Counted from the first letter of the stretch, positions 7,923 through 17,008 are shown. The stretch is DNA of 64,000 bases from Comamonas sp. lk (GCF_900564145.1 NZ_UOOB01000001.1:2854754-2918753); one strand, 5' to 3'. Notes: generated by a model not told the origin, from the letters alone. Made by a program: numbers and translations.

Positions 7923-9971
7923 ATGATTACCCTCAAAAACGTCACCCTGCGCCGTGGCACCAAAGTCGTGCTCGACAGCGTCTCCGCCACCATCAACCCT
8001 GGCGAAAACGTCGGTCTTGTCGGCCGCAACGGTGCAGGCAAGTCCAGTCTGTTTGCCCTGCTCAGTCGCAAGCTGACTGAAGACGGCGGTGAATTTCACA
8101 TCCCTTCGAGCTGGCGTATGGCCGAAGTGGCCCAGAACATGCCCGAGACCGACCAGGGCGCGACAGACTTCGTGCTCGAGGGCGATACGCGCCTGGCCGA
8201 GGTGCAGCGCCAGCTGGCAGAAGCCGAAGCGGCTGACGACGGCATGGCCATTGCCCAAGCCTATTCCGACCTGCACGACGCCGGGGCGCACGACTCCGAA
8301 GCCCGTGCCCAGGCGCTGATTCTGGGCCTGGGATTTCGCGCCAGCGAGCTCAACAACCCTGTCGACAGCTTCTCCGGCGGCTGGCGCATGCGCCTGCAGC
8401 TGGCACGCGCACTGATGTGCCCTTCCGACCTGCTGCTGCTGGACGAGCCCACCAACCACTTGGACTTGGATGCCCTGGTCTGGCTGGAAGCCTGGCTCAA
8501 GCGCTACGCAGGTACGATGATCGTCATCAGCCACGACCGCGAGTTTTTGGATGCCATCACCAACGTCACGCTGCAAATTCAAAGCGGCGAGTTGAACCGC
8601 TACGGCGGCAACTACAGCAAGTTTGAAGAGCTGCGCGCCCAGCAGCTCGAACTGCAAGCCGCTAGCTTCTCCAAACAACAAGAGAAGATGGCCCACCTGC
8701 AGAAGTTCATTGACCGCTTCAAGGCCAAGGCCAGCAAGGCCAAACAGGCCCAAAGCCGAGTCAAGCAGCTGGAACGCATGGAAAAGATCGGCCCGGTGCT
8801 GGCCGAGGCCGATTTCACCTTCGAGTTCAAAGAACCCGCCAATCTGCCCAACCCCATGCTGTCCATCAGCGATGCTTCGTTCGGCTATACGGACGAAGAA
8901 GGCAACGCCACCACCATCCTGCGCGGTGTCAACCGCTCGGTGCTGGCAGGTCAGCGCATTGGTATCCTGGGTGCCAACGGCCAAGGTAAATCGACCCTGG
9001 TCAAGACCATTGCTCGCGACATGAAGGCTCTGGGCGGCGACGTCACTGAAGGCAAGGGTCTGAACATCGGCTACTTTGCTCAGCAAGAGCTGGACGTGCT
9101 GCGCCCCGAGGACAATCCGCTGGAGCACATGATCCGCCTGGCCCGTGAAATGGGTGCCGATGCCAAGCAACCGAGCCGTGAGCAAGACCTGCGCAGCTAC
9201 CTGGGCACGTTCAACTTCACGGGTGACATGGTTAAGCAGGCCGTGGGCACCATGAGCGGGGGCGAAAAAGCCCGTCTGGTGCTGTGCATGATTGTGTGGC
9301 AACGCCCCAACCTGCTGCTGCTGGACGAGCCTACCAACCACCTGGACTTGGCCACCCGCGAAGCGCTGGCCATGGCGCTCAACGACTTCGACGGCACCGT
9401 CATGCTGGTCTCCCACGATCGTTCGCTGCTGCGCTCGGTCTGCGAAGACTTCTGGATGGTTGGCCGCGGCGTGGTTGGCCCCTTCGACGGCGACCTGGAC
9501 GACTACCAGCGCTACCTGCTGGAAGAATCCAAGCGCCTGCGCGAAGAAGCCAAGAACGCCGAACTCAACGCCGCCAAGGCAGCTGCTGCCAAGCCCGCTG
9601 CCGTGGCTCTTGCGCCAGCCGTTGCAGCGCCAGTGGTTGCTGCCAAAGCTGCGGCGGCCGCAGTTCCCGCTTCTGCCGTGGACCAAAAGGAACAGCGCCG
9701 TCTAGCCGCCTTGGCACGCCAGCAAATGGCCGACTCGCTGCGCCCCTTCCGCAAGGAAATCGAACAGATCGACAAAAAACTGCCGGCCCTGCAAGCCGAA
9801 CGCAGCGCACTCGAAACCCGCATGGCCGAGCCCATGGCCGCTGCCGAGATCGCCGAAGCCGGCCGTCGCCTCAAGGCCTGCAACGATGAAATCGATCAGC
9901 TCGAAGAACGCTGGTTGGAGCTGAACGACCAAGTCGAGCAACTGAGCGGCATGGTAGGCAACGAAGCGTAA
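7923..9971 (+). CDS. ABC-F family ATPase, YheS-like
   Basis: Cytosolic ribosome-associated ABC-F protein of 682 residues with two nucleotide-binding domains and no membrane segments. Domain 1 has GRNGAGKSS near residue 38 and FSGGWRMRLQLARA followed by LLLLDEPTNHLD. The P-site-tRNA linker region is basic (RFKAKASKAKQAQSRVKQLE, near 255). Domain 2 has GANGQGKST near 349, MSGGEKARL and a second LLLLDEPTNHLD. After about residue 540 comes an Ala/Val-rich linker and a C-terminal coiled coil, as in YheS and Uup. By family, it should rescue or tune stalled ribosomes; there is no evidence here for an antibiotic-resistance role. It is a single-gene unit ended by the terminator at 9990. Confidence 0.88.
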   Translation: MITLKNVTLRRGTKVVLDSVSATINPGENVGLVGRNGAGKSSLFALLSRKLTEDGGEFHIPSSWRMAEVAQNMPETDQGATDFVLEGDTRLAEVQRQLAEAEAADDGMAIAQAYSDLHDAGAHDSEARAQALILGLGFRASELNNPVDSFSGGWRMRLQLARALMCPSDLLLLDEPTNHLDLDALVWLEAWLKRYAGTMIVISHDREFLDAITNVTLQIQSGELNRYGGNYSKFEELRAQQLELQAASFSKQQEKMAHLQKFIDRFKAKASKAKQAQSRVKQLERMEKIGPVLAEADFTFEFKEPANLPNPMLSISDASFGYTDEEGNATTILRGVNRSVLAGQRIGILGANGQGKSTLVKTIARDMKALGGDVTEGKGLNIGYFAQQELDVLRPEDNPLEHMIRLAREMGADAKQPSREQDLRSYLGTFNFTGDMVKQAVGTMSGGEKARLVLCMIVWQRPNLLLLDEPTNHLDLATREALAMALNDFDGTVMLVSHDRSLLRSVCEDFWMVGRGVVGPFDGDLDDYQRYLLEESKRLREEAKNAELNAAKAAAAKPAAVALAPAVAAPVVAAKAAAAAVPASAVDQKEQRRLAALARQQMADSLRPFRKEIEQIDKKLPALQAERSALETRMAEPMAAAEIAEAGRRLKACNDEIDQLEERWLELNDQVEQLSGMVGNEA

Positions 9972-9989
9972 GCAGCACGCCTCACCGCC

Positions 9990-10037
9990 ATAGCGGCCAG
10001 AGCCCTTGTTTCATGGGCGCTGGCCGCTATTGTTTTT
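9990..10037 (+). terminator. Intrinsic terminator after the ABC-F gene
   Basis: ATAGCGGCCAG (9990-10000) pairs with CTGGCCGCTAT (10020-10030), with further AGCCC/GGGC pairing in the loop, followed by TGTTTTTT. Confidence 0.85.
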
Positions 10038-10163
10038 TCTGCGCTTGCAGCGAGCTGACGCTGCCGGATCATCCCGCTTGCATTTTCTTGCGTTTTCCTT
10101 TCGCTCCAGCGTCAACGCCTGGACATAGCCGGGCGTTGAACACTCACAAAGGAGTGAGCTGTA

Positions 10164-10280
10164 ATGACCCACACTGTTTTCGACACCGCAACCGCCCAGC
10201 AACTGGCCGCTGCCCTGTCACAGATGTCCTGGCCCTGGGACGAGCGTGACCGCAAGCGTGCACCAACCCGCTCCGCCTGA
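10164..10280 (+). CDS. Micro-ORF 1 (38 aa) ending in a WPWDERDRKR region
   Basis: A 38-codon ORF too short for routine calling. It has a strong ribosome site (AAAGGAGTGAG, 8 bases before ATG). Its last third is MSWPWDERDRKRAPTRSA. A second micro-ORF at 10382 ends in IWPDDERDRKR, so the W-P-x-D-E-R-D-R-K-R motif is shared. The upstream context is also shared: GCGTTGAAC, then a small hairpin that overlaps the ribosome site (CACTC-ACAAAG-GAGTG here). The duplication of motif, spacing and hairpin argues that both are translated and related, perhaps as regulatory leader peptides. I do not recognise the family. Confidence 0.6.
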   Translation: MTHTVFDTATAQQLAAALSQMSWPWDERDRKRAPTRSA

Positions 10281-10381
10281 TCCTCAAACCACTGGATAAA
10301 AGAACAGCAAAAATAATTTCAAAAAGCTGTCAACGAGCTGAAAAGCTCAAGCGTTGAACCTGCAAACAGGAGAGATTTCCC

Positions 10382-10441
10382 ATGCAAACCACCCTCATCA
10401 TGAACATCTGGCCCGACGACGAGCGCGATCGCAAACGCTGA
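10382..10441 (+). CDS. Micro-ORF 2 (19 aa) ending in WPDDERDRKR
   Basis: A 19-codon ORF, MQTTLIMNIWPDDERDRKR then TGA. CAGGAGAG is a good ribosome site 8 bases upstream, itself part of a small hairpin CCTG-CAAA-CAGG. The upstream GCGTTGAAC also occurs before micro-ORF 1. The peptide ends exactly on the shared motif, whereas micro-ORF 1 has six more residues. The stop is followed within four bases by a hairpin (10445-10465), and an intrinsic terminator lies at 10584, giving the layout of a short dedicated transcript. Function unknown. Confidence 0.6.
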   Translation: MQTTLIMNIWPDDERDRKR

Positions 10442-10444
10442 TCG

Positions 10445-10465
10445 CTGCGCTTGAATCAAGCGCAG
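10445..10465 (+). repeat. Hairpin just after micro-ORF 2
   Basis: CTGCGCTTGA (10445-10454) and TCAAGCGCAG (10456-10465) form a perfect inverted repeat around one base. In RNA an eight-base stem with a five-base loop is feasible. It starts four bases after the stop codon and has no T-run. Confidence 0.6.
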
Positions 10466-10583
10466 ACCAGATGCCCGGCAGCTTTTTCACAAACCTGCCC
10501 AACGTTGCAAGCCACTCTTCAAAGCAGATGTCTTGCAGCAGCCACCGGTGATGAACAAGGTGGCAACCGGAAATAGTCCAAAC

Positions 10584-10609
10584 AAAAAGCCCGCTCAGCG
10601 GGCTTTTTC
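10584..10609 (+). terminator. Intrinsic terminator of the micro-ORF unit
   Basis: AAAAAGCCCGC (10584-10594), a TCA loop, then GCGGGCTTTTT (10598-10608): a perfect stem that ends in a T-run. It can also act on the opposite strand. Confidence 0.88.
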
Positions 10610-10692
10610 ATGGGTCTGCAGGCTCCAGGGCCCGGATCACTTGGCAAGAAGCCGGTTGATTTTTTCCAGGCCTGAGCTTGCATTCCAAACAA

Positions 10693-10718
10693 AAAAGGAG
10701 TCCCGAAAGACTCCTTTT
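10693..10718 (-). terminator. Intrinsic terminator after phaB
   Basis: On the minus strand AAAAGGAGTC (10718-10709), a six-base loop and GACTCCTTTT (10702-10693) form a perfect stem followed by TT and a T-rich stretch. It lies 18 bases past the phaB stop. Confidence 0.88.
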
Positions 10719-10735
10719 GTGATTGGCACTAAAGC

Positions 10736-11473
10736 TTAGTGCATGTGCAAGCCGCCGTTGACGGGGAAATCCGCACCAGTGGAGTAGCCGCCTTCTTCCG
10801 AAGCCAGCCAGGAAATGATGGAAGCAATCTCGCTGGGCTCGCCCAGGCGCTTGACCGGCACGCCGGCCACGATTTTTTCCAGCACATCAGGACGAATGGC
10901 CTTGACCATGTCGGTGCCGATATAGCCAGGGCTCACGGTGTTGACCGTCACGCCCTTGGTGGCCATTTCCTGAGCCAGCGCCATGGTGAACCCATGCATG
11001 CCGGCCTTGGCTGCCGAGTAGTTGGTTTGACCGGCCTGGCCCTTGGCGCCATTGACCGAGCTGATGTTGATCACACGGCCCCAGCCTTTTTCCACCATAT
11101 CGCCCACCACCTGCTTGGTGACGTTGAACATAGAGTTGAGGTTGGTTTCGATGACGGAGTGCCAGTCCGCCGGTGTCATCTTGATGAACATGCGGTCAGC
11201 TGTGATGCCCGCATTGTTGACCAGCACATCAATCGCGCCGTGTTCTGCCTTGGTTTTGTTGAATGCTTCGACGGTGGAGTCCCAGTCCCCCACGTTACCG
11301 ACCGAAGCATGGAAGGTATAACCCAGAGCTTTTTGCTCATCGAGCCACTTCTTGTAATCGCGCGACGGTCCGCAACCCGCGATCACTTTGAAGCCATCCT
11401 TATGTAAACGCTGGCAAATTGCGGTACCAATACCGCCCATGCCGCCCGTGACGTACGCTACTTTCTGGCCCAT
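10736..11473 (-). CDS. phaB: Acetoacetyl-CoA reductase
   Basis: NADPH-dependent short-chain dehydrogenase that reduces acetoacetyl-CoA to (R)-3-hydroxybutyryl-CoA for polyhydroxybutyrate synthesis. It has the cofactor motif TGGMGGIGTAI near residue 9, NNAGIT, the catalytic Ser in NISSVNG, and YSAAK (Tyr and Lys) near 150. The 245 residues match PhaB of Ralstonia in length. ATG 11473 has GGAGAGATGA just upstream. It lies downstream of phaC and phaA on the same strand. Confidence 0.94.
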   Translation of the reverse strand: MGQKVAYVTGGMGGIGTAICQRLHKDGFKVIAGCGPSRDYKKWLDEQKALGYTFHASVGNVGDWDSTVEAFNKTKAEHGAIDVLVNNAGITADRMFIKMTPADWHSVIETNLNSMFNVTKQVVGDMVEKGWGRVINISSVNGAKGQAGQTNYSAAKAGMHGFTMALAQEMATKGVTVNTVSPGYIGTDMVKAIRPDVLEKIVAGVPVKRLGEPSEIASIISWLASEEGGYSTGADFPVNGGLHMH

Positions 11474-11774
11474 TCATCTCTCCTGTCAATCAATGGTTTT
11501 TCACGATCACACTATTGCCAATAAGCTTCTATAGATTTTGCTTATTGGCCAGAACGCCAAGCGCCTTGCATACGGCATAACCAGTATGCATGCCTTGCGA
11601 AGGGAAAACGCCCTCACCGGCCTTTGATTGTTTACAGGTCTTCCCTAGGGTCGAACACTGCAAACTGGCCGCCAGGAGCGAGTCCGGGACTGCACCGGTC
11701 TTCAGGAGCACCGGTACAGACCGCATTGGGACCAGCTTTATGGGCTGGTCTTCAAATGGGGAAAAGGGCTGCGA
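11474..11774. other. phaA-phaB intergenic region with hairpin
   Basis: 301 bases between phaA and phaB. GCCAATAAGC (11517-11526) and GCTTATTGGC (11540-11549) form a perfect 10-base stem-loop on the phaB leader side. This spacing allows a separate phaB promoter or processing of the mRNA. No additional gene was seen. Confidence 0.45.
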
Positions 11775-12956
11775 TCAGCAGGCTTCGAGGGCCATGGCAA
11801 CACCCATGCCGCCGCCGATGCACAGGCCTGCCAGGCCCTTTTTGGCACCGCTGCGCTGCATTTCGTGCAGCAGCGTCACCAGAATGCGGCAGCCGGAGGC
11901 GCCGATGGGGTGGCCGATGGCAATGGCGCCACCGTTGACATTGACCTTGGCGGTATCAATGCCCAGGTCCTGGTTGACGGCGCAAGCTTGTGCAGCAAAG
12001 GCCTCGTTGAGTTCGAACAGATCTACATCGGCCGCCGTCCATCCCGCACGCTCCAGCGCCTTGCGTGTGGCAAACACCGGACCCAGACCCATGACCTCGG
12101 GAGCCAGGCCGCTGGTAGCGTAGGAGACGATCTTGGCCAGAGGCTTCAGACCCAGAGCCTTGGCCTTGGAGGCGCTCATCACCACCACAGCGGCAGCACC
12201 ATCGTTCAGACCCGAAGCATTGCCCGCCGTGACGGAGCCGGCCTTGTCAAATGCGGGGCGCAGGCCTGCCAGCGCTTCCGCATTGGTCTTGCGGTTGATG
12301 TATTCGTCGGCGGCAAACACCACGGGCTCGCCCTTGCGCTGAGGAATGCTCACCGGAACGATTTCGTCCTTGAACTTGCCGGCATCCTGAGCAGCCGTCG
12401 CCTTTTGCTGGCTGGCCAGTGCCAGTGCATCCTGCTGTTCACGGCTCACGCTTTTTTCCTTGGCCACGTTCTCGGCAGTAATGCCCATGTGGTACTGGTT
12501 GTAGACGTCCCACAGGCCGTCCACGATCATGGTGTCCACCATCTTCCAGTCGCCCATGCGCTGGCCGTCGCGGGAGTTGGGCACGGCATGGGGCGAAGCG
12601 CTCATGTTTTCCTGGCCGCCAGCCACCACGATCTCGCTGTCACCGGTAGCAACTGCCTGAGCTGCCAGCATCACGGCCTTCAGACCCGAGCCGCACACGG
12701 CGTTGATCGTCAGTGCGGGAGTTTCCTTGGAAACGCCGGCTGCCATCATGGCCTGACGGGCGGGATTTTGGCCGCTGGCAGCCGTGAGCACCTGGCCCAT
12801 GATCACTTCACCGACCTGATCCTTACCCACCTTGGCACGTGCCAGCGCTTCGCTGATCACAATGGCGCCCAGCTGGGGTGCGGGCACCTTGGCCAGGGAA
12901 CCGCCAAACTTGCCTACAGCGGTACGAACGGCCGAAACGATAACGATGTCTTCCAT
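11775..12956 (-). CDS. phaA: Acetyl-CoA acetyltransferase (beta-ketothiolase)
   Basis: Condenses two acetyl-CoA into acetoacetyl-CoA, the first step to polyhydroxybutyrate. A 393-residue thiolase with the acyl-accepting Cys in [10 protein letters not shown] near residue 88, the GHPIGASG His motif near 348 and the C-terminal CIGGGMGVA with the proton-shuttling Cys near 378. Length and motifs are standard. It is the middle gene of a phaC-phaA-phaB series. Confidence 0.94.
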   Translation of the reverse strand: MEDIVIVSAVRTAVGKFGGSLAKVPAPQLGAIVISEALARAKVGKDQVGEVIMGQVLTAASGQNPARQAMMAAGVSKETPALTINAVCGSGLKAVMLAAQAVATGDSEIVVAGGQENMSASPHAVPNSRDGQRMGDWKMVDTMIVDGLWDVYNQYHMGITAENVAKEKSVSREQQDALALASQQKATAAQDAGKFKDEIVPVSIPQRKGEPVVFAADEYINRKTNAEALAGLRPAFDKAGSVTAGNASGLNDGAAAVVVMSASKAKALGLKPLAKIVSYATSGLAPEVMGLGPVFATRKALERAGWTAADVDLFELNEAFAAQACAVNQDLGIDTAKVNVNGGAIAIGHPIGASGCRILVTLLHEMQRSGAKKGLAGLCIGGGMGVAMALEAC

Positions 12957-13104
12957 GATGACGAACCTTTCTAGGTCTCTCTCGATTGATGCATGAATAA
13001 AGGCCGGCGCATATTCACCATACGCCTGGCCACAGGCGCATTACGGCACACTGCTGCACCGCAATATCAAAGCGATTGTGCCTCAGGCCTTAGCCAGACC
13101 CAAC

Positions 13105-15012
13105 TCAGGCCTTGACCAGAACATAGCGTCCGGGCGCGGCTTCGATAGCGGGATATTCCTGGCCTTTGCCATAGCTGGCGGGCGCAGCCACCTGCTTGCC
13201 GGCATGCGACGCAAGCCACTCGCTCCAGTCCGTCCACCAACTGCCGGGATACTCGGTAGCACCTGCGGTCCAGTCGGTAAAGCTAGCAGGAAACATGCCA
13301 TCTTCACGCAGCCAGTGGCTGCGCTTTTTCTTGGCCGGAGGATTGATCACGCCAGCGATGTGACCCGAGGCGCCCATCACAAAGCGCAGCTCGCCGCCCA
13401 GGACCTTGGTGGAGGCATAAGCCGCATCAATGGGCACGATATGGTCGTCGCGCGAGCCATAGAGATAGGTGGGCACGGTCACGCGGCTCATGTCTATGGT
13501 TTCGCCACAGACGGTGAGTGCACCAGGCTTGATCAGGCTGTTTTCCAGGTACAGATTGCGCAGATACCAGGCATAGAACGGACCGGGCAAATTGGTCGAA
13601 TCGCTGTTCCAGTACAGCAGATCGAACGGCGGCGGTGTCTCGCCCTTGAGGTAGTTGCCCACCACATAGTTCCACACCAGATCGTTGGGGCGCAGAAAGC
13701 TGAAGGTGGAGGCCATGTCCTGGCCCTTCATCAATCCGCCCTTGCCCATTTGCATCTCACGAAAACGCACCATGTTTTCGTCGATGAAGATGTCCAGAAT
13801 GCCGGTATCGCTGAAATTGAGCAAGGTGGTCAGCAGCGTCATGCTGGCCACAGGGAAAGGCTTGGCGGCCGTCTTGCTGCTGGACTTGGCTGCCGTTTTG
13901 GCCGCTGCCGAGCGGCTGCGCGCCGTGGTCTTGGCAGGCTCCGCCGGCACATCACCACTCTCTCTGGCATGGCGGGCCGTGAGCACGGCCATGGCGGTGG
14001 ACAGCATGGTGCCGCCAACGCAAAAGCCCAGCACATTGATCTGAGGCGCATCGCAAATGTCTTGCGTCACGCTGATGGCCTTGATGACGCCGTCTTCGAT
14101 GTAGTTGTCCCAGGTCTGGTGGGCCTGGCTTTCATCGGGGTTGCGCCAGCTGACGACAAAAGTGCGATGCCCTTGGGCAACCGCATGGCGAATCACCGAG
14201 TTGTCGGGCTGCAGGTCCAGGATGTAGAACTTGTTGATGCAAGGCGGCACCATCAGAAACGGCTTTTCGTGCACCTTGGCTGTCAGCGGCTTGTATTCGA
14301 TGAGCTGGAACAGCTCGTTTTCGAACACCACCGCGCCTTCGGTGGTCGCCACGTTCTTGCCCACGGTGAACAGGCTCTCGTCCGTCATGGAGACATGGCC
14401 CTGGCGCATATCTGCCAGCAGGTTGGAGATGCCCTGGGCCAGACTGCCGCCCTTGGTCTCCACCACTTTCTTCAGAGCATCGGCATTGAAAGCCAGAAAA
14501 TTGCTGGGGGCCATGGCTGCCACCCACTGCTCCACCGCAAAGCGTACGCGGTTGCGGGTCTTGTCATCGCCTTCCACTGCATCGGCCAGGCCGGTCAGCA
14601 TGCGGCTGTTGAGCAAATAGGCTGCAGCTGCTGCACCCGCCACCGGGTTTTGCGACCAGTCTGCTGTATTGAAGCGCTTGTCCTTGGCCAGCCAACTCTG
14701 GGTCTGGTCCTTGTCGGACAATGCCTGCGCATCGTGCAGATAGGCTTGCTGCAGGTTTTGTAGCTTTTGTGCGTCGAATTGAACTGCAGGCTGAGCGCCG
14801 TGGGTGGCTGTCGCCTGTCCCATCGCCGATTGCAGTGCCTGGGTGATGGCAGCCCAGGGATTGGCAGATTCCGGTGTGCCCGGCATCACATTCAAAGCGC
14901 TGGGAACTTGCTGCCCCATTTGCTGCATGCTCTGCAGGCCGCGCGTCCATTGTTCGCTCCAGAATGCCTGCACTGACTGGCCGGTCTGGCCCCATAGTGG
15001 GTCAAAATTCAT
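13105..15012 (-). CDS. phaC: Class I polyhydroxyalkanoate synthase
   Basis: Polymerises (R)-3-hydroxyacyl-CoA on the granule surface. The 635-residue protein has the lipase-like nucleophile box GFCVGGT with the catalytic Cys, the Asp in SRDDHIVP and the His in GASGHIAG. A typical class I synthase is about 590 residues; the excess is an Ala/Lys/Ser-rich insert (EPAKTTARSRSAAAKTAAKS and a few more residues) between the nucleophile region and the next core strand, roughly residues 355-390. The first gene of the pha cluster; phaA starts 148 bases further on. Confidence 0.94.
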   Translation of the reverse strand: MNFDPLWGQTGQSVQAFWSEQWTRGLQSMQQMGQQVPSALNVMPGTPESANPWAAITQALQSAMGQATATHGAQPAVQFDAQKLQNLQQAYLHDAQALSDKDQTQSWLAKDKRFNTADWSQNPVAGAAAAAYLLNSRMLTGLADAVEGDDKTRNRVRFAVEQWVAAMAPSNFLAFNADALKKVVETKGGSLAQGISNLLADMRQGHVSMTDESLFTVGKNVATTEGAVVFENELFQLIEYKPLTAKVHEKPFLMVPPCINKFYILDLQPDNSVIRHAVAQGHRTFVVSWRNPDESQAHQTWDNYIEDGVIKAISVTQDICDAPQINVLGFCVGGTMLSTAMAVLTARHARESGDVPAEPAKTTARSRSAAAKTAAKSSSKTAAKPFPVASMTLLTTLLNFSDTGILDIFIDENMVRFREMQMGKGGLMKGQDMASTFSFLRPNDLVWNYVVGNYLKGETPPPFDLLYWNSDSTNLPGPFYAWYLRNLYLENSLIKPGALTVCGETIDMSRVTVPTYLYGSRDDHIVPIDAAYASTKVLGGELRFVMGASGHIAGVINPPAKKKRSHWLREDGMFPASFTDWTAGATEYPGSWWTDWSEWLASHAGKQVAAPASYGKGQEYPAIEAAPGRYVLVKA

Positions 15013-15100
15013 GCTTACATCCTAATCAAGGCACTCTCCCACGCAGGAATCATGCGGAATCTGCAATTCGGCTAACACTGGCCCACATTATCACCAGCTA

Positions 15101-15131
15101 TTTGTCGTTTTAGACAAACTATGACGACAAA
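15101..15131. promoter_or_regulatory. Overlapping inverted repeats upstream of phaC
   Basis: TTTGTC (15101-15106) is complementary to GACAAA (15113-15118), and TTTGTCG to CGACAAA (15125-15131). The AT-rich sequence that follows could carry promoter elements for phaC and the divergent gene at 15201. The overlapping dyads may bind a regulator, but none can be named from sequence. Confidence 0.35.
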
Positions 15132-15200
15132 ATAACTTAAACCTTATTTTTTATTGTTCAACAATCGACGCTTTAATGCATCGACTTACTGTTTTATTGT

Positions 15201-15515
15201 ATGTACCTTGTTGCTATAGCCTGGATTTATGTCGTTGTCATGATGGCTGTGGCCGAGGCCGCCAGCCCCAACGGCAGCTTGCTTGGCGCCTTTTTCACGT
15301 TGCTGCTTTATGGACTGTTGCCTCTGTCCATCGTGCTCTACATCCTGGGCACTCCAGGCCGCAAGCGCCGCCTGCGTGCGCAGTTCGAGCGCGAGCGGGC
15401 ACAGGAAGGGCAGGCCGTGAATGCCTCAGAAGCCCTCCTCACGCCAGATGCAGGCAGCCAGCCGCCCGCTGCTGCCGAGCCGGAGCGCATCGCGCCGGTG
15501 CGAGAAAAACCGTGA
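15201..15515 (+). CDS. Small two-helix membrane protein
   Basis: A 104-residue protein with two hydrophobic segments (about 3-22 and 28-49) and a charged C-terminal tail (GRKRRLRAQFERERAQ), so the tail should be cytosolic by the positive-inside rule. It is divergent from phaC and convergent with pgeF; its last 90 bases overlap the 3' end of pgeF on the other strand. ATG 15201 was chosen because it starts the first helix. No function assigned. Confidence 0.6.
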   Translation: MYLVAIAWIYVVVMMAVAEAASPNGSLLGAFFTLLLYGLLPLSIVLYILGTPGRKRRLRAQFERERAQEGQAVNASEALLTPDAGSQPPAAAEPERIAPVREKP

Positions 15516-16346
15516 TGCATTGCTGACCGTGCACCAGGGCGCACTGCCGTCATTACCGTAAATCGCCTTAATACCCAAAGCCTTAAGGCGCTGGCGCGCC
15601 AGTAACGGCAGATTTGCCAGGTATTTACCCTTGCGCCCCACCAGCGCAACAAAATATTCAGCAGCCTGCGCATCTTGCTGAATAAACACCTGTCTTACGT
15701 CCTCGCTCACTTCAAATGCCGTAGGGCCTATACAAGGACCAAGCCAGGCCAGCGTCTGGCTTGCAATATGCGCGGCATTCTCTTTTTTAATAGCGGATTG
15801 CGTATTACCGGCAAGGGGTTGAGCATTAAATTGCTCACAGAATGAAGTAAATAACGACTCCAGCACCCCCTGCGCCAACGGGCCCTGCTCTGCGCTGCGC
15901 CCCGGCGGCATGCCGGCCAGGCCGCGCCAGCCCGCGTGCGCCGCCCCAACCACGGTTCCGTCCGCATGGGCCAGCAACACCGGCAGGCAGTCGGCCACCA
16001 TGATGGTGCAGACCACCGCGGCATCGCGCGTCACGCAGGCATCGAAGGCTGAGCCATTGGCATGGCCCACATTGGCTTGGTCCAGCGCCAGCACGTCCAC
16101 CCCATGGACCTGCTGCAAAAAAGCCGAGCAGGCACCGGGCGTGGCCGTCTGCAGACTGCGCTGCAAGATGGCACGGTTTTGCTGCACATGCGCGGGCAGG
16201 TCGCCCACATGATCGCCCAGGTTCATGCTGCCCCAGGGGGCCTGGCTGACGCCGCCCTCGCGCGCGGTGCACACGGCATGCACGCCCGGTGGTGCGGGCC
16301 AGTCAGGAACCAGCCAGGAGGCAGGCCATACAGGGTGAGCCATCAT
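15426..16346 (-). CDS. pgeF: Laccase-domain purine nucleoside phosphorylase (YfiH family)
   Basis: Family proteins are cytosolic zinc enzymes acting on purine nucleosides; they have also been described as polyphenol oxidases and as editing peptidoglycan precursors. The 306 residues contain the conserved ADCLPVLLA, AAHAGWRGLA and GPCIGP motifs with the metal-binding His and Cys residues, and the terminal SNASRFFSHRRD. ATG 16346 overlaps the stop of the upstream isomerase gene (ATGA), so translation is probably coupled; an ATG one codon later is equally possible. Confidence 0.85.
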   Translation of the reverse strand: MMAHPVWPASWLVPDWPAPPGVHAVCTAREGGVSQAPWGSMNLGDHVGDLPAHVQQNRAILQRSLQTATPGACSAFLQQVHGVDVLALDQANVGHANGSAFDACVTRDAAVVCTIMVADCLPVLLAHADGTVVGAAHAGWRGLAGMPPGRSAEQGPLAQGVLESLFTSFCEQFNAQPLAGNTQSAIKKENAAHIASQTLAWLGPCIGPTAFEVSEDVRQVFIQQDAQAAEYFVALVGRKGKYLANLPLLARQRLKALGIKAIYGNDGSAPWCTVSNASRFFSHRRDALRLGSSGRLAACIWREEGF

Positions 16347-17008
16347 TCGGCATCCGGGCAGGCAGAGGGGTGAGCCGCCGCAAACGCGGGCAAGGCATTG
16401 CAGCGCTCCACCACCGCCATCAGGCGTGGCAGACCATCGAGATCCACATTGAAGCGCTGGGCATTGAAGATCTGCGGAATCAGGCAGCACTCGGCCAGCG
16501 TGGGCGTATCGCCCCAGCAGTAAAGCGACTCGGGCAGGCCGTCGGCCTTGCGCTCGGCATCGAGCAGCGCCAGCTGACGCTCGAACGCTTCCAGACCCGA
16601 ACGCACCCAGTGGGCATACCAGGCGGTCTTGGCTTCGTCCGAAACCGCCAGATCCTTGACCAGATACTTGAGCACGCGCAGATTGTTGAGCGGGTGAATC
16701 TCGCAGGCCACCATTTGCGCCAGCGCCCGCACATGGGCCCGCCCCAGCGCATCGCTGGGCAGCAATGGTGTTTGGGCATGGGTCTCATCCAGATATTCGA
16801 TGATGGCCATGGACTGGGTCAGCCAGTGGCCGTCATCGGTGATCAGCGACGGCACCAGCGCATCTCCCACATGGCTGGCATAGGCGGGCTGCTTTTGCTC
16901 TCCGCGCACCAGGTGCACGGGCAGGGATTCATAGGGCAAGCCCTTGAGCAGCAGCGCAATGCGCACGCGATAGGAGGCAGAGGATCGGAAATAGGTATGC
17001 AGCTTCAT
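16343..17008 (-). CDS. maiA: Maleylacetoacetate/maleylpyruvate isomerase (zeta-class GST)
   Basis: Glutathione-dependent cis-trans isomerase of tyrosine or gentisate catabolism. 221 residues: N-terminal thioredoxin-like domain with YFRSSASYRVRIALLLKGL and the glutathione-binding TQSMAIIEYL, then a helical domain with ACEIHPLNNLRVL and TLAECCLIPQIFNAQRF. The usual active-site SSCS reads SSAS here. A fumarylpyruvate/fumarylacetoacetate hydrolase is divergently encoded 147 bases away, which fits sequential steps of one ring-cleavage pathway. ATG 17008 opens MKLHTYFRSS; an upstream open stretch lacks similarity. Confidence 0.85.
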   Translation of the reverse strand: MKLHTYFRSSASYRVRIALLLKGLPYESLPVHLVRGEQKQPAYASHVGDALVPSLITDDGHWLTQSMAIIEYLDETHAQTPLLPSDALGRAHVRALAQMVACEIHPLNNLRVLKYLVKDLAVSDEAKTAWYAHWVRSGLEAFERQLALLDAERKADGLPESLYCWGDTPTLAECCLIPQIFNAQRFNVDLDGLPRLMAVVERCNALPAFAAAHPSACPDAE

